Below, in pieces: positions 17,146 through 24,572 of a DNA stretch of 41,943 nucleotides. Below the pieces are notes generated by a model. That model was not told where the DNA came from. It searched no databases and saw only the letters and a program-made list of their open reading frames with translations. The stretch is from Geminocystis sp. NIES-3709. Lineage in GTDB: Bacteria; Cyanobacteriota; Cyanobacteriia; Cyanobacteriales; Cyanobacteriaceae. Position 1 is the stretch's first letter. Each line of letters opens with the position of its first letter. A program made the translations under genes and the position numbers. The stretch lies in NCBI RefSeq assembly GCF_001548115.1, contig NZ_AP014822.1:1-41943 (forward strand), in the 5' to 3' direction.

Positions 17146-18299
17146 CTTACATTGATTAATTCACCCTTATTCTTAAATTTTTTACTCCAATTAATTACTA
17201 AACCTCCTTCATTTAATAAGTAATTTACTGTTTTTTCTAGCTGTTCTTTATTTTCAAAGTTTCTATAAGCTATATATTCCTTTGCCGAATGCCACACTAA
17301 TTCTATTAAGTTATAATCTGGACTATATACCGGTAAATATTCTAGTCTTATATTCGGTAGATTTTTTTCTATTTTTTCTACTATTTCCTTTTTTTTATGG
17401 AAACTTGCGTTGTCTAATATTATGATTATTTTCGGACCACATTCTTTAAAATCTTTTTCATCATTTCCCTTACTTACCCATTCATTTTTTATTTCTTCCC
17501 ATAACTTTTTTAATTGTTCACAAAACGTTTCTGAATCACCTTTTTTTATTACAAAACATCTTCTTTTTTTATCCGAATATCTTATTCCTCCCATGATATT
17601 TACTCTTCCTCTTCTTCTTTCTCCCTTCACCTTTTTTCTTTTTCCTTTTTTCGTCCATGTTTTTGTTCTTATCACCCTTAAACTAAAACCACATTCATGA
17701 GGGGCTGTGTGGCGAATTTAGTTCGCCACTTTAAACGCCCCATCCCAAAACCATACTTGAACTAACTCAGGATTCTCTTTACCTATTTCTATGTAATGTT
17801 CTAATTTTTCTTTAAATGCTTTTCTTTGTTCTTGATTTTGTTTGTCTTTTAAACTATATTTTCCCCAAATATAACTATACTTTTTTCTTTTTAATATCCT
17901 CACTACTTGTGATTTGCTTAATTTAATTCCTGTTTCTTTTTCCAAATGTTCTGATAATCTTTGCCCCGTCCATCGACCAAAATCATATCCAAAATCTTCA
18001 GGATTTTTATCAACTACTTCTAATAATCTTTCAATATATTTATCCGTTGCTTTTGTTTGGTTTCCTTTTCTTCTTTTATCTTGCAATGAATCTACATTAT
18101 TAGGATTACCATGAACTGCCCAGTAAGCCACCGTTTTGGGGGAACAACCCAAAAAAACTGCTATTTCTTGATAATTTTTACCATCATTCTCTAATAAAAA
18201 TATTAAAATTCTTTCCCTGACTTCCGATCTCTTTTCTATTTTTAAAGCATCTTGTAGATACTTTCTTTCTTCCTCTGACAAAAAATTTTTAGAAGGCAT
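17142..18299 (-). pseudogene. IS630 transposase, interrupted by a 45-bp palindromic insert
   Basis: From ATG at 18299 the frame gives a HTH region (EIAVFLGCSPKTVAYWAVHG), a second HTH-like segment (ETGIKLSKSQVVRILKRKKY) and the first catalytic Asp in VQVWFWD. The insert then adds GAFKVAN and a stop at 17718-17720. After the insert the same frame continues ECGFSLRVIRTKTW, with IIIILDNASFHK (second Asp) and LPVYSPDYNLIELVWHSAKE (Glu). Without the insert the protein reads VWFWDECGFSLRVI, a normal IS630 sequence of about 370 aa. So the only lesion is the insertion, placed right at the first catalytic residue. Confidence 0.88.
17697..17741. repeat. 45-bp palindromic micro-insertion
   Basis: A near-perfect hairpin: outer arms GAGGGGC.. 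and ..GCCCC, inner arms GTGGCGAA and TTCGCCAC around a TTTAG/CTAAA centre. It has AT on both sides (17697-17698 and 17742-17743), possibly a 2-bp duplication. Its outer bases CATGAGGGGC match the ends of the MITE at 12152. It looks like a minimal non-autonomous element or REP-like unit. Confidence 0.7.
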
Positions 18300-18366
18300 A
18301 AATCACACCTAAGTTTTATCTTTTCTGACTTAAATTATATACTAAATCAATGCGTCTTAGCTTATT

Positions 18367-18585
18367 GAGGCAATAAATGAGGAGATACCAGAGGTTAATG
18401 AGGGTAATAATAATGAGATAAAATCTTTTGAAGAGGCTGTTAAAGTGATTAAGAGTTCATCAGAGCAAGGATTAGGTGTGAAGGCGATCGCTCAAAAATT
18501 AAAGGGTAAGTTTTACACAAAAAGAAAATTTACTAATTGGGCTGAAGTGCAAGTAAGAAGGGTATTAGCTGAGGTTAAGGGTTAA
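18367..18585 (+). pseudogene. RHH-type DNA-binding protein, 3' part
   Basis: The C-terminal end of the gene begun at 16480, beyond the IS630 element. It reads EAINEEIPEVNEGNNNEIKS, then FEEAVKVIKSSSEQGLGVKA IAQKLKGK and ends NWAEVQVRRVLAEVKG. The last 50 residues look like a small helical HTH-type module. It has no start of its own. It ends four bases before the brnT ATG, so the original transcript probably ran on into brnTA. Confidence 0.7.
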
Positions 18586-18589
18586 AGTG

Positions 18590-18877
18590 ATGAGTAAATT
18601 AAATCTTGAATTTGAATGGGATGATCAAAAAAATATCAAGAATCAAGAAAAACATGGAATTAGATTTGAAGATGCGATCGAAGTATTTGATTATCCGATG
18701 TTCACAGAGATAGATGATAGATTTGATTATGGTGAGGTTAGGGTAATAGGGATTGGTAAGAAGGTGACGATTTATTTTACCGTTGTTTATACTGAAAGAG
18801 GAGAAAAGATTAGGATTATATCAGCCCGTAGATCCAATAAAAAAGAGAGGTTAAAATATGACAATTATTACAGTTAA
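18590..18877 (+). CDS. brnT: BrnT family toxin
   Basis: 95 aa from ATG 18590 (a GTG at 18587 is possible but less likely). LEFEWDDQKNIKNQEKHGIR FEDAIEVF is the signature of BrnT toxins: F-WD..K...N..KHGI.F..A..VF. The rest has the RelE-like strands (YGEVRVIGIGKKVTIYFTVV YTERGEKIRIISARRSNKKE R). BrnT is a ribonuclease that blocks translation. Its gene overlaps the next by 20 bp, the normal toxin-first brnTA order. Confidence 0.9.
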   Translation: MSKLNLEFEWDDQKNIKNQEKHGIRFEDAIEVFDYPMFTEIDDRFDYGEVRVIGIGKKVTIYFTVVYTERGEKIRIISARRSNKKERLKYDNYYS

Positions 18878-19052
18878 AAGAAGTGAAATCCCCCCTATGA
18901 CTGAAGAAAGAATGAAAGAAATTGAGGCAATGTCAGATGAGGATATAGATTATTCAGATATACCAGAATTGGATGATGAATGGTTTAAGAAGGCTAAATT
19001 AGTTGACTATTCCAAAGGTGAAAGTTTTAAATCTTTAGCGAAAACAAAATAA
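18858..19052 (+). CDS. brnA: BrnA-like antitoxin
   Basis: 64 aa, overlapping brnT by 20 bp. It begins MTIITVKRSEIPPMTEERMK and continues acidic (EAMSDEDIDYSDIPELDDEW FKKAKLVDY). The EI...SDEDIDYSDIPELD..WF.KA stretch is the toxin-binding part shared by BrnA antitoxins. The C-terminal RHH DNA-binding domain usual in BrnA appears shortened or absent here (only about 15 residues follow). It may neutralise BrnT without strong autoregulation. A hairpin terminator follows 6 bp after the stop. Confidence 0.85.
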   Translation: MTIITVKRSEIPPMTEERMKEIEAMSDEDIDYSDIPELDDEWFKKAKLVDYSKGESFKSLAKTK

Positions 19053-19058
19053 ATACCC

Positions 19059-19089
19059 AAAGAGGCTGTAATATTGCCTCTTTACTAAA
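19059..19089 (+). terminator. Terminator after brnTA
   Basis: AAAGAGGC (19059-19066) pairs perfectly with GCCTCTTT (19076-19083) over a 9-base loop, directly after the brnA stop. The trailing T run is merged with the stem (CTCTTTACT), so it is moderate rather than strong. Confidence 0.65.
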
Positions 19090-19162
19090 GGTGTTTAGAG
19101 TCCGATAATGAGACTTTTGGATCTCTATTGACTTTTTCTCTACCTTTTCGTTAGGATATTAC

Positions 19163-19194
19163 TATCAGTTAAGTTAACAGTTAACTAACTGATA
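19163..19194 (+). promoter_or_regulatory. Operator-like dyad upstream of the recombinase
   Basis: A 32-bp near-perfect dyad: TATCAGTTA at the left end and TAACTGATA at the right, with AGTTAAC units between. It contains an exact inverted TTAACTGATA, the decamer repeated near and within the RHH gene at 16480. It lies 54 bp before the recombinase start, so the RHH protein may control that gene. Confidence 0.55.
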
Positions 19195-19248
19195 AATAAA
19201 AAACTACCGACTTGGGTAGCCTATCTAATATATTAATTAATTACTATT

Positions 19249-20241
19249 ATGACAAATTTAACGATCGCTTCTCAAGTAGGGATACTCCCATTAAGTCAGC
19301 CCTTAGATGATGTCTATAGCGGTTTAATAGCCTCTGTCCATAAAAAGACTACCCAAAGCACCTATAAGCAAGGGATAAAGCATTTTTGTTATTACCTTTT
19401 AACTGGTGAGGTAGTAAAGGGTATTAAGGTTAATCTCTCAGAATATCAGATTAAATGGGTAATATCAGATTATCTCAAGTTAGATGCTAAAACTGCTAAT
19501 GCTTATCTGGGTAGTTATAGAACTGCAATGATTGAGGCTGGTTACTCCTCTAATTCAATTAATGTCAAGATTGCCTCGGTTAAAGCATTGGTAAGATATG
19601 CTTTTGATTTTGAGCAATGTAGCTTTTTATTAGACAAGGTAAAGGCTGTTAAAGCGAAGGTTTACCGAGACACTAAAGGCACGACACCAGATAATATTAA
19701 TGCGATGTTATCCCTACCTGATACTTTAACAGTTAAAGGAAAAAGAGATTATGCAATCTTAAGGTTACTCTGGGATAATGGTTTAAGACGTAGTGAGGTG
19801 TCTAACCTAAATATTGAGGATTTTAACCCTAGCAATCGCACTTTAAGAATTATGAGCAAGGGTAAAATAGATCCCGAATATGTTTACCTCTCAAATAAAA
19901 CTATTGAGGCTGTTGAGGCTTGGTTATCGGTACGGTATCAGCCCTCTAACTCCTCTCTTTTTATCTCGTTAGATAATGCTAGTAATGGACACCCATTGAG
20001 CGATAAAAGTGTTTATCGTCTTGTTAAGAAGTATTCTAGTGAGATACCTTCTGGTAAAGTCTTATCACCTCACCAAATCAGACACTCATCAATCACGGCA
20101 CTTCTTGAGGCAACTAATGGCAATGTCAGATTAGCTCAAAAATTCTCAAGACACTCTAACTTAAATACCCTCATGATTTATGATGATAACCGAGTTGCGT
20201 TACAGCAAGAGGCTGTTAATATCCTCTCCTCACTTGCTTAA
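19249..20241 (+). CDS. Tyrosine recombinase/integrase
   Basis: 330 aa, intact. The N-terminal SAM-like core-binding domain (STYKQGIKHFCYYLL ... YLGSYRTAMIEAGYSSNSIN) is followed by the catalytic domain: Arg in LLWDNGLRRSEVSNLN, Lys in IMSKGKIDP, HxxR in LSPHQIRHSSI, His in KFSRHSNLNT and Tyr in LMIYDDNR. The full RKHRHY set can be seen. Such enzymes resolve plasmid dimers or integrate elements; the substrate is not evident. The start is 54 bp beyond a TTAACTGATA dyad. It is unrelated in detail to the larger recombinase at 39986. Confidence 0.93.
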   Translation: MTNLTIASQVGILPLSQPLDDVYSGLIASVHKKTTQSTYKQGIKHFCYYLLTGEVVKGIKVNLSEYQIKWVISDYLKLDAKTANAYLGSYRTAMIEAGYSSNSINVKIASVKALVRYAFDFEQCSFLLDKVKAVKAKVYRDTKGTTPDNINAMLSLPDTLTVKGKRDYAILRLLWDNGLRRSEVSNLNIEDFNPSNRTLRIMSKGKIDPEYVYLSNKTIEAVEAWLSVRYQPSNSSLFISLDNASNGHPLSDKSVYRLVKKYSSEIPSGKVLSPHQIRHSSITALLEATNGNVRLAQKFSRHSNLNTLMIYDDNRVALQQEAVNILSSLA

Positions 20242-20640
20242 CATTCCCAACTGTAATGTCCACCCAACTTTTTAAAAATAATTAGAAACTACTTCGGAAA
20301 AATCAACTTCTTGTGGAATTTGCATAATTGTTGCCATACTATCATGCAACTCAATTTCTAAAGGATGAATTAGCTAGTATATATTAGTTTCATCTTAATT
20401 TTTAGTGCTTACTTCTTTTGCTTTCAAAATGATTTAATCTCGCTATATCCAAACAATCAATATCTTTTTTCCCCCTATTCGATCGATTTCTATCCAATTC
20501 CTTATTATTTAGGCGTTTGAGTAGCAAGTGAGAGAAAAACAACGCACTTGGTTAAAAGTCTTTCATAGCAACAGTTTCAAATGTTGATTTTTGTGAACTT
20601 TTGTATCTTGAAAATTGTACCAGTTTAAGGCGGAAATATA
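20242..20640. other. Intergenic stretch with one possible coding remnant
   Basis: About 400 bp without an intact gene. On the minus strand, 20370 down to 20272 reads IHPLEIELHDSMATIMQIPQ EVDFSEVVSNYF and stop, with no start, so possibly the tail of a lost gene. Otherwise there are AT-rich sequence and a few CGATCG motifs. The right edge (CGGAAATATA) borders MITE copy 2. Confidence 0.4.
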
Positions 20641-21039
20641 GGGTTCGTGCAACAAGCGTGCAACTTACATAGAAATTATTGATATATAAGCCTTTCAAGA
20701 TTTTAGTCAGGAAAACTTATTTCATATAGTCTTATGCTAATCAATAAGTTTTACAAATATACACTAAAAAAGCTATTTGACAAAAATTACTTAATATACA
20801 GTTGGGGATTATTAGAGGAGGGGCTAAGGATGACATAATTTTAACTTGCCCATAAATGATATTTAGGAACGATCGACGAAGAGACAGAAAATTAACTTTT
20901 CATAGGACGTATTTTAAATAACTTCCCCATAAATGGCTGAAAATGGGCAAGTTTGATTCAAATAACTTATCAATTAGGGCTAAAAAATGACCGAGTTTAA
21001 CCAAGTTTTTTGAAGTTGCACTTGGTTGCACGAACCTTC
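20641..21039. mobile_element. MITE, copy 2 (399 bp, TA-flanked)
   Basis: Same family as 12152-12549. The interior is nearly identical over about 150 bp (both contain GATATTTAGGAACGATCGAC and two near-identical CCCATAAATG boxes). The ends are imperfect inverted repeats starting GGGTTCGTGCAAC on the left and GAAGGTTCGTGCAACC on the right (complement). They diverge from copy 1 just after GGTTCGTG, so the two copies belong to different subtypes. It is flanked by TA (20639-20640, 21040-21041). It has no coding capacity and is inserted in the Tn3 transposase remnant. Confidence 0.75.
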
Positions 21040-21215
21040 TATTTACGCCTAATACTTTGATTATTCAAGAAGTGTTAGGTGAAACTGCATGGATGCAAAG
21101 AATGAACCCAAATGATTTGAAGGCATTAACACCTTTGATTTGGAGTCATGTAAATCCTTATGGCACTTTTCGTCTCAATCTTGATGAACGATTACCTTTG
21201 AAAATGGTAGCTTAA
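21039..21215 (+). pseudogene. Tn3-family transposase C-terminal remnant
   Basis: Reads LFTPNTLIIQEVLGETAWMQ, RMNPNDLKALTPLIWSHVNP, then YGTFRLNLDERLPLKMVA and stop. The LTPLI..HVNPYG.F.L...RLPL ending is characteristic of Tn3 TnpA C-termini. The rest of the roughly 1000-residue protein is missing, and MITE copy 2 sits at the break. It marks the right end of an old Tn3-like transposon. Confidence 0.75.
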
Positions 21216-21256
21216 AATTCAGTTGGGGCAAGAGTTTCAGACTCAGATTGCCCCTG
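21213..21256 (-). repeat. Probable Tn3-type terminal repeat
   Basis: Read on the minus strand the segment begins GGGGCAATCTGAG and ends AATTTTAAG, matching the GGGG...TAAG format of Tn3 ends, and it overlaps the tnpA stop as is common in that family. It also folds as a hairpin (GGGGCAA/TTGCCCC), so a terminator is an alternative reading. Confidence 0.4.
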
Positions 21257-21344
21257 ATGACAGCTTCGCTAGATCCCCTCCGAGTAAAGTTAGCAGAAAT
21301 ATCGTTATTTTGAGAAGTAAAGATGGTGATTGATTGTTGAGATC

Positions 21345-22037
21345 CTAAGATAAGACATTTTGAGTTATATTGCAGTTAGGACAGTAATACTTGAGATGTT
21401 GAATAAGCTCATTTCCAGCATCCATAAGTTGTTTGATTGAATATGGAGGAAGTATATCTAACACGAAATAGGCATTACTGGTATTTATTGTTAAGGCTGT
21501 GCGATGGCATTGTCGCCAGTTCCATCGACGGCAAGTAACTCCAGAATTATCAGCCCAGATCACTTCGTTTGGTTTAGGATTTTCGATAATTTCTTGACCA
21601 TTTTGATAAGTGATAAAATGCTCTTTTCCCGTTGCAATTTGTAGCGTTAAGTCACTGGTTAGTTGATCTAAATCTTCACCACCAATGGGAATGAGATGAT
21701 TAATACTAACTGCATTATATATATCTACGAAACGATTGATAGTTGGTAAATAATTACCCTTGAGGGTACGACTTAAAAGAGCTTCTACCGAGCATAAATA
21801 TTTACTAGAGTTTGCACCAAAACCTTTAAAAACCTCTCGCCAAGCGGCAATATGACTATGGGAAGAAGGTTTGTCATTCCCGAAGATTTGACGTTGTTTT
21901 TCTTCTGCTTGTCGTAATAATTTAGTGCTGTAATCATCACTAGGAGCGTTAATTAACCCATTAGCGTATATTATCAAAGCAGAATAATTTGGGTATTGTT
22001 CTTGAATTTGAGGATGTATGTTGAGTTTGTAATTCAT
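21345..22037 (-). CDS. Stand-alone B3/B4 domain protein (tRNA-editing-like)
   Basis: 230 aa from ATG 22037 (a TTG six bases upstream is weaker). It matches the B3/B4 domain known from the beta subunit of phenylalanyl-tRNA synthetase and from free-standing COG3382-type proteins. Key stretches are SSHSHIAAWREVFKGFGANS, YLCSVEALLSRTLKGN, PTINRFVDIYNAVSINHLIP IGGEDLDQL, and EVIWADNSGVTCRRWNWRQC HRTALT. In the synthetase this domain removes wrongly attached amino acids; free versions are thought to act in trans or bind unusual amino acids. It is the second gene of the left outward operon, 112 bp after the metalloprotein gene. A second editing-type protein (32933) sits in the sister operon. Confidence 0.85.
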   Translation of the reverse strand: MNYKLNIHPQIQEQYPNYSALIIYANGLINAPSDDYSTKLLRQAEEKQRQIFGNDKPSSHSHIAAWREVFKGFGANSSKYLCSVEALLSRTLKGNYLPTINRFVDIYNAVSINHLIPIGGEDLDQLTSDLTLQIATGKEHFITYQNGQEIIENPKPNEVIWADNSGVTCRRWNWRQCHRTALTINTSNAYFVLDILPPYSIKQLMDAGNELIQHLKYYCPNCNITQNVLS

Positions 22038-22149
22038 TGTCAATGTTTTTCTTTACATTAAATGGGTGAATAGGTTGGGAGAGATAAAAAGTAATTCTCT
22101 CCTGCAAATAAGCTCAGAATTTCTGTAGTAATTTTCTGTTGTTGTTCCT

Positions 22150-23370
22150 TTAACGAAGTCCTTTCCAAAGATCTCGACAAGTACTTATAACTAACCCATC
22201 AAAAATCTCTTTTGTTGCGGGATGAACTTTGAGAACAGAACTGTAAAGTGCAAAAATACCTTGAGGATATTTTAGATTTAATTCTTGACGAGTAAGGGAA
22301 ATAGCTTCAACTCGATGAAGTTCAACAGCTTTCAATAAACCTTGATAAGAACAATCTCGCAGAGCTAGTTGACCTTTTTTAATGTAGATAACTCCATTAC
22401 GAAAAAGACTATCTAAAGTAAGCAATGCACAATTAACATCAGCATCTCTTTCTAAACCACCATTACGATGAGCATCTAAAGCAAAGCGGACGCATAAGTT
22501 AACTGCTATGATTTTGCCCACTAAATCCGAAGGTAATAACCGAGAAGCTAGTTCAAATTCGACTCCATCAGAACGCCATTCTTCAACGCAACCATACCAA
22601 TAATTAGGGAATAAATTATGTTTAATTTTATAGTCAAGTCCTAATCCAGTAGCATGACCAAAATCATGAATTTGATATTCTAGGTGACGATTATTGTTAG
22701 CCGTCGGTTCTTCTATTAACGGTGTTGAAAGTAGTTGAGCTGTCTCAGGTTCAAAAATACGTTCGATACATAGCAAACCAGATTCGATAAATCTTTGTCG
22801 TTGTTCGCTAATGTCATTTAAAGCAGGACCTTTTGAGTTATTGCAAAAATCCCAACCATTGGGTACTATAAATGCTTCTCCTGTTTCCCCGCCAACATTA
22901 CCACAGGAAGCGATGCGATTAAATGGCAAAATTACGGGTAGAGGTTGTCTTAATTCACCAAATAATTCTTTGATTTTGGATTCTACTTTATCCTCTGAAA
23001 GCTCAGAAGTAGGAATCATAATTTGACCAAAAATGGCGGTTAATTTTACTACCTCTTTAGCTTCTCGTTTAACACGATAAGGAGCAATTATGAGAAAATA
23101 ACCATTTTCGCCTATGAATTTCTCTTGTTCAAAGCCATCAGTTAACAAACCCCAGTTTTGTCTTTTTAAGGCTTGAGCCAATTGGAGAACCCATAATCTA
23201 GGTAATTCATGAGATTTAACTGCTAACTGATATAGCATTTCTACCGCTTCTTTTTGATGTGAGTTTTGAATACAGTGAATAATTTCTTTGATTAATTGAA
23301 TTTCCTTGCTGGTAGTAATTTGATAATCAGAGAAATTTTGATTATTTTGTTGAAAACGGACAGTAACCAT
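22150..23370 (-). CDS. Metalloenzyme-like protein with HxxxH and EExRxD motifs
   Basis: 406 aa, family not securely identified (DUF6014 is my tentative recollection). The telling block is EYQIHDFGHATGLGLDYKIK (His 235, His 239) followed about 25 residues later by CVEEWRSDGVEFELA (Glu 263/264, Asp 268). The HxxxH plus EExR[AS]D pairing resembles zinc sites of M49/zincin-like hydrolases, so a metal-dependent hydrolase is a fair inference. Before it are a helical N-terminus and a PVILPFNRIASCGNVGGETG EAFIVPNGWDF segment. No signal peptide. It is transcribed outward from the left arm behind a TTGACA promoter and a ~190-nt structured leader shared with the oxygenase gene at 31337. Its first codons (MVT-VRFQQN) also resemble that gene's. 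Confidence 0.75.
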   Translation of the reverse strand: MVTVRFQQNNQNFSDYQITTSKEIQLIKEIIHCIQNSHQKEAVEMLYQLAVKSHELPRLWVLQLAQALKRQNWGLLTDGFEQEKFIGENGYFLIIAPYRVKREAKEVVKLTAIFGQIMIPTSELSEDKVESKIKELFGELRQPLPVILPFNRIASCGNVGGETGEAFIVPNGWDFCNNSKGPALNDISEQRQRFIESGLLCIERIFEPETAQLLSTPLIEEPTANNNRHLEYQIHDFGHATGLGLDYKIKHNLFPNYWYGCVEEWRSDGVEFELASRLLPSDLVGKIIAVNLCVRFALDAHRNGGLERDADVNCALLTLDSLFRNGVIYIKKGQLALRDCSYQGLLKAVELHRVEAISLTRQELNLKYPQGIFALYSSVLKVHPATKEIFDGLVISTCRDLWKGLR

Positions 23371-23560
23371 AGCTATAATGCTCCTAGATATAAATTTAAT
23401 TTGAAATCTAGTTTTGTTGATTGCTACGTTGAATCCTGCTCAAAGAGAGAAAAAAAAAAGATCAGGAAACAAGTAACACATCAGTAAGATATTGGTCGGC
23501 AAACCATATATCTAATTAAAGAGCCTTGTTATTCAATGTTCAAGGCTTAGCTAGATTCTT
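23371..23560 (-). ncRNA. Structured 5' leader RNA (copy B), candidate riboswitch
   Basis: Between the promoter at 23567-23595 and the ATG at 23370. A closing stem ATCTAG (23551-23556) pairs with CTAGAT (23406-23411). Inside are a hairpin GCCTTG/CAAGGC, a second AGATAT..GGT(TTGCCG)ACC.ATATCT (23487-23513) and a CCTG/CAGG hairpin with a U-rich loop. All four elements recur, with changes that keep pairing, in the leader of the gene at 31337. This argues for a selected RNA structure that senses something common to both operons. Confidence 0.6.
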
Positions 23561-23566
23561 ATGTTT

Positions 23567-23595
23567 ATAATATACATTTTTTTTTAAACTGTCAA
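23567..23595 (-). promoter_or_regulatory. Sigma70-type promoter of the left operon
   Basis: On the minus strand TTGACA (23595-23590), 17-bp spacer, TATTAT (23572-23567). The initiation point would fall just before the leader's closing stem. The promoter of the right operon is at the same relative place. Confidence 0.75.
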
Positions 23596-24001
23596 CTATC
23601 TTGTTGATTTTTTTTTTAGCTAATTCAAGTTAATATTATCTGAGCACAATCATTAAAAATTTTTAGTTAGTTAAGGTTAATCGAAGTTAATTAAAGTTAC
23701 TTTAAATCTTTATAAATTATTCATAGCATAGCTTTCAAGATTTTATTTTAATCTTAAATAAATTTAATTAAGGTTAATTGAAGATTAATAATTAATTTAA
23801 AAATAATTGAAAGTTAAATAAAGTTAATTAAGGTTAAAGGTAGTGAATTAAAGTTATTTTTTTTACTATTTATATATCATTTTATTTGAACATTTTTATG
23901 CAGTTTAAAACCAATAATTAACAAAACTTAATATTGAAAAAAATATTCTCTAAGTAAACCACCAGCATTAAATAATAAGAGTTGGAAGGGTTTAATTAAC
24001 G

Positions 24002-24210
24002 ATCGCTCTAAGCCAAAATTTACCAAATCGTTTGACAGGAGGCTTAACAAGACAGTGGGGAAATAAACCTCTAAATACTTTTGGCAAGGCATTGGAAGCG
24101 TTTCGTACGGCAGTGTCTTTTCGCTTTTTTCAATGGTAAAAAGACAACGTAGAAGTATTTAGCTTATATAAAGCTAGTTTGGGGTTTATTCGATCCTCAA
24201 TTTTTGTTTA
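24002..24210 (+). pseudogene. Transposase C-terminal remnant (IS4-like)
   Basis: Reads LPNRLTGGLTRQWGNKPLNT then FGKALEAFRTAVSFRFFQW, an in-frame stop at 24137, then KDNVEVFSLYKASLGFIRSS IFV and stop. The LTGGL ... ALEAFRTA..FRF.QW ... KASLG ending is familiar from cyanobacterial IS4-type transposases. No start and an internal stop, so a fossil. It indicates that the space between the arms was hit by an IS in the past. Confidence 0.55.
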
Positions 24211-24300
24211 AGTACCGTTAGTAAAAAATCTTAATATTTATTTTATTAATGACTTTCTATTTGGCTAAATAACCTATTTAATCAATAAAAATGCTAGTTA

Positions 24301-24360
24301 AAGTTAAGTAAAGTTAATTGAAGTTAATTGAGGTTAATTGAGGTTAATTGAGGTTAATAA
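24301..24360 (+). repeat. Six tandem decamers (AAGTTAATTG type)
   Basis: Six consecutive 10-bp units: AAGTTAAGTA, AAGTTAATTG twice, AGGTTAATTG twice, AGGTTAATAA. Looser versions of the same unit fill 23667-23860 and 30840-31090 in the arms. The 10-bp period places every unit on the same face of the helix, as for arrays bound by a repeating protein. Confidence 0.75.
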
Positions 24361-24498
24361 AAAGCTATTAAAATAGCATTGACAAAGTAGGTGTAGCTAT
24401 CTATAATAAAAAGATAGTAATCTAAATAAAGAAGATTTTTAACTTCTAAAAAAAATGTTTACTTCTTACTATTTATTCTCAAACAGATCTTGTGAATT

Positions 24499-24549
24499 AA
24501 TATCAATTATTCATAGGATATTATATATAATCTATGAATAATTGATATT
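24499..24549 (+). promoter_or_regulatory. 18-bp perfect inverted repeat before the small gene
   Basis: AATATCAATTATTCATAG (24499-24516) is exactly complemented at 24532-24549 around a 15-base AT loop, 23 bp before the ATG at 24573. The stem lacks GC pairs, so an operator or an RNA hairpin controlling translation is more likely than a strong terminator. Confidence 0.6.
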
Positions 24550-24572
24550 ATTTTTATTAAGATTTATCTTTT

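Larger units (their letters stand above)
17125..18366 (-). mobile_element. IS630-family insertion sequence
   Basis: The ends are a perfect 18-bp inverted repeat, AATAAGCTAAGACGCATT (17125-17142 and, inverted, 18349-18366). Taken with GAG duplications at 17122-17124 and 18367-18369, removing the element rejoins the host gene in frame (...ELTE-AINEEIPE...). IS630 elements normally duplicate TA. On that reading the element is 17134-18357, inserted at the centre of the palindrome AATAAGCTAGCTTATT, but the host gene would then be out of frame. The transposase inside is broken, so this copy should be immobile unless helped in trans. Confidence 0.85.
23371..23937 (-). repeat. Left arm of a ~570-bp imperfect inverted repeat
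   Basis: Aligns by eye along its whole length with 30765-31336 in opposite orientation. It includes leader, promoter and a 300-bp AT-rich block built of AAGTTAATTA/AGGTTAATTG-like units. The homology ends at the gene start on one side and at about 23937 (near CTTAATATTG) on the other. Confidence 0.85.
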
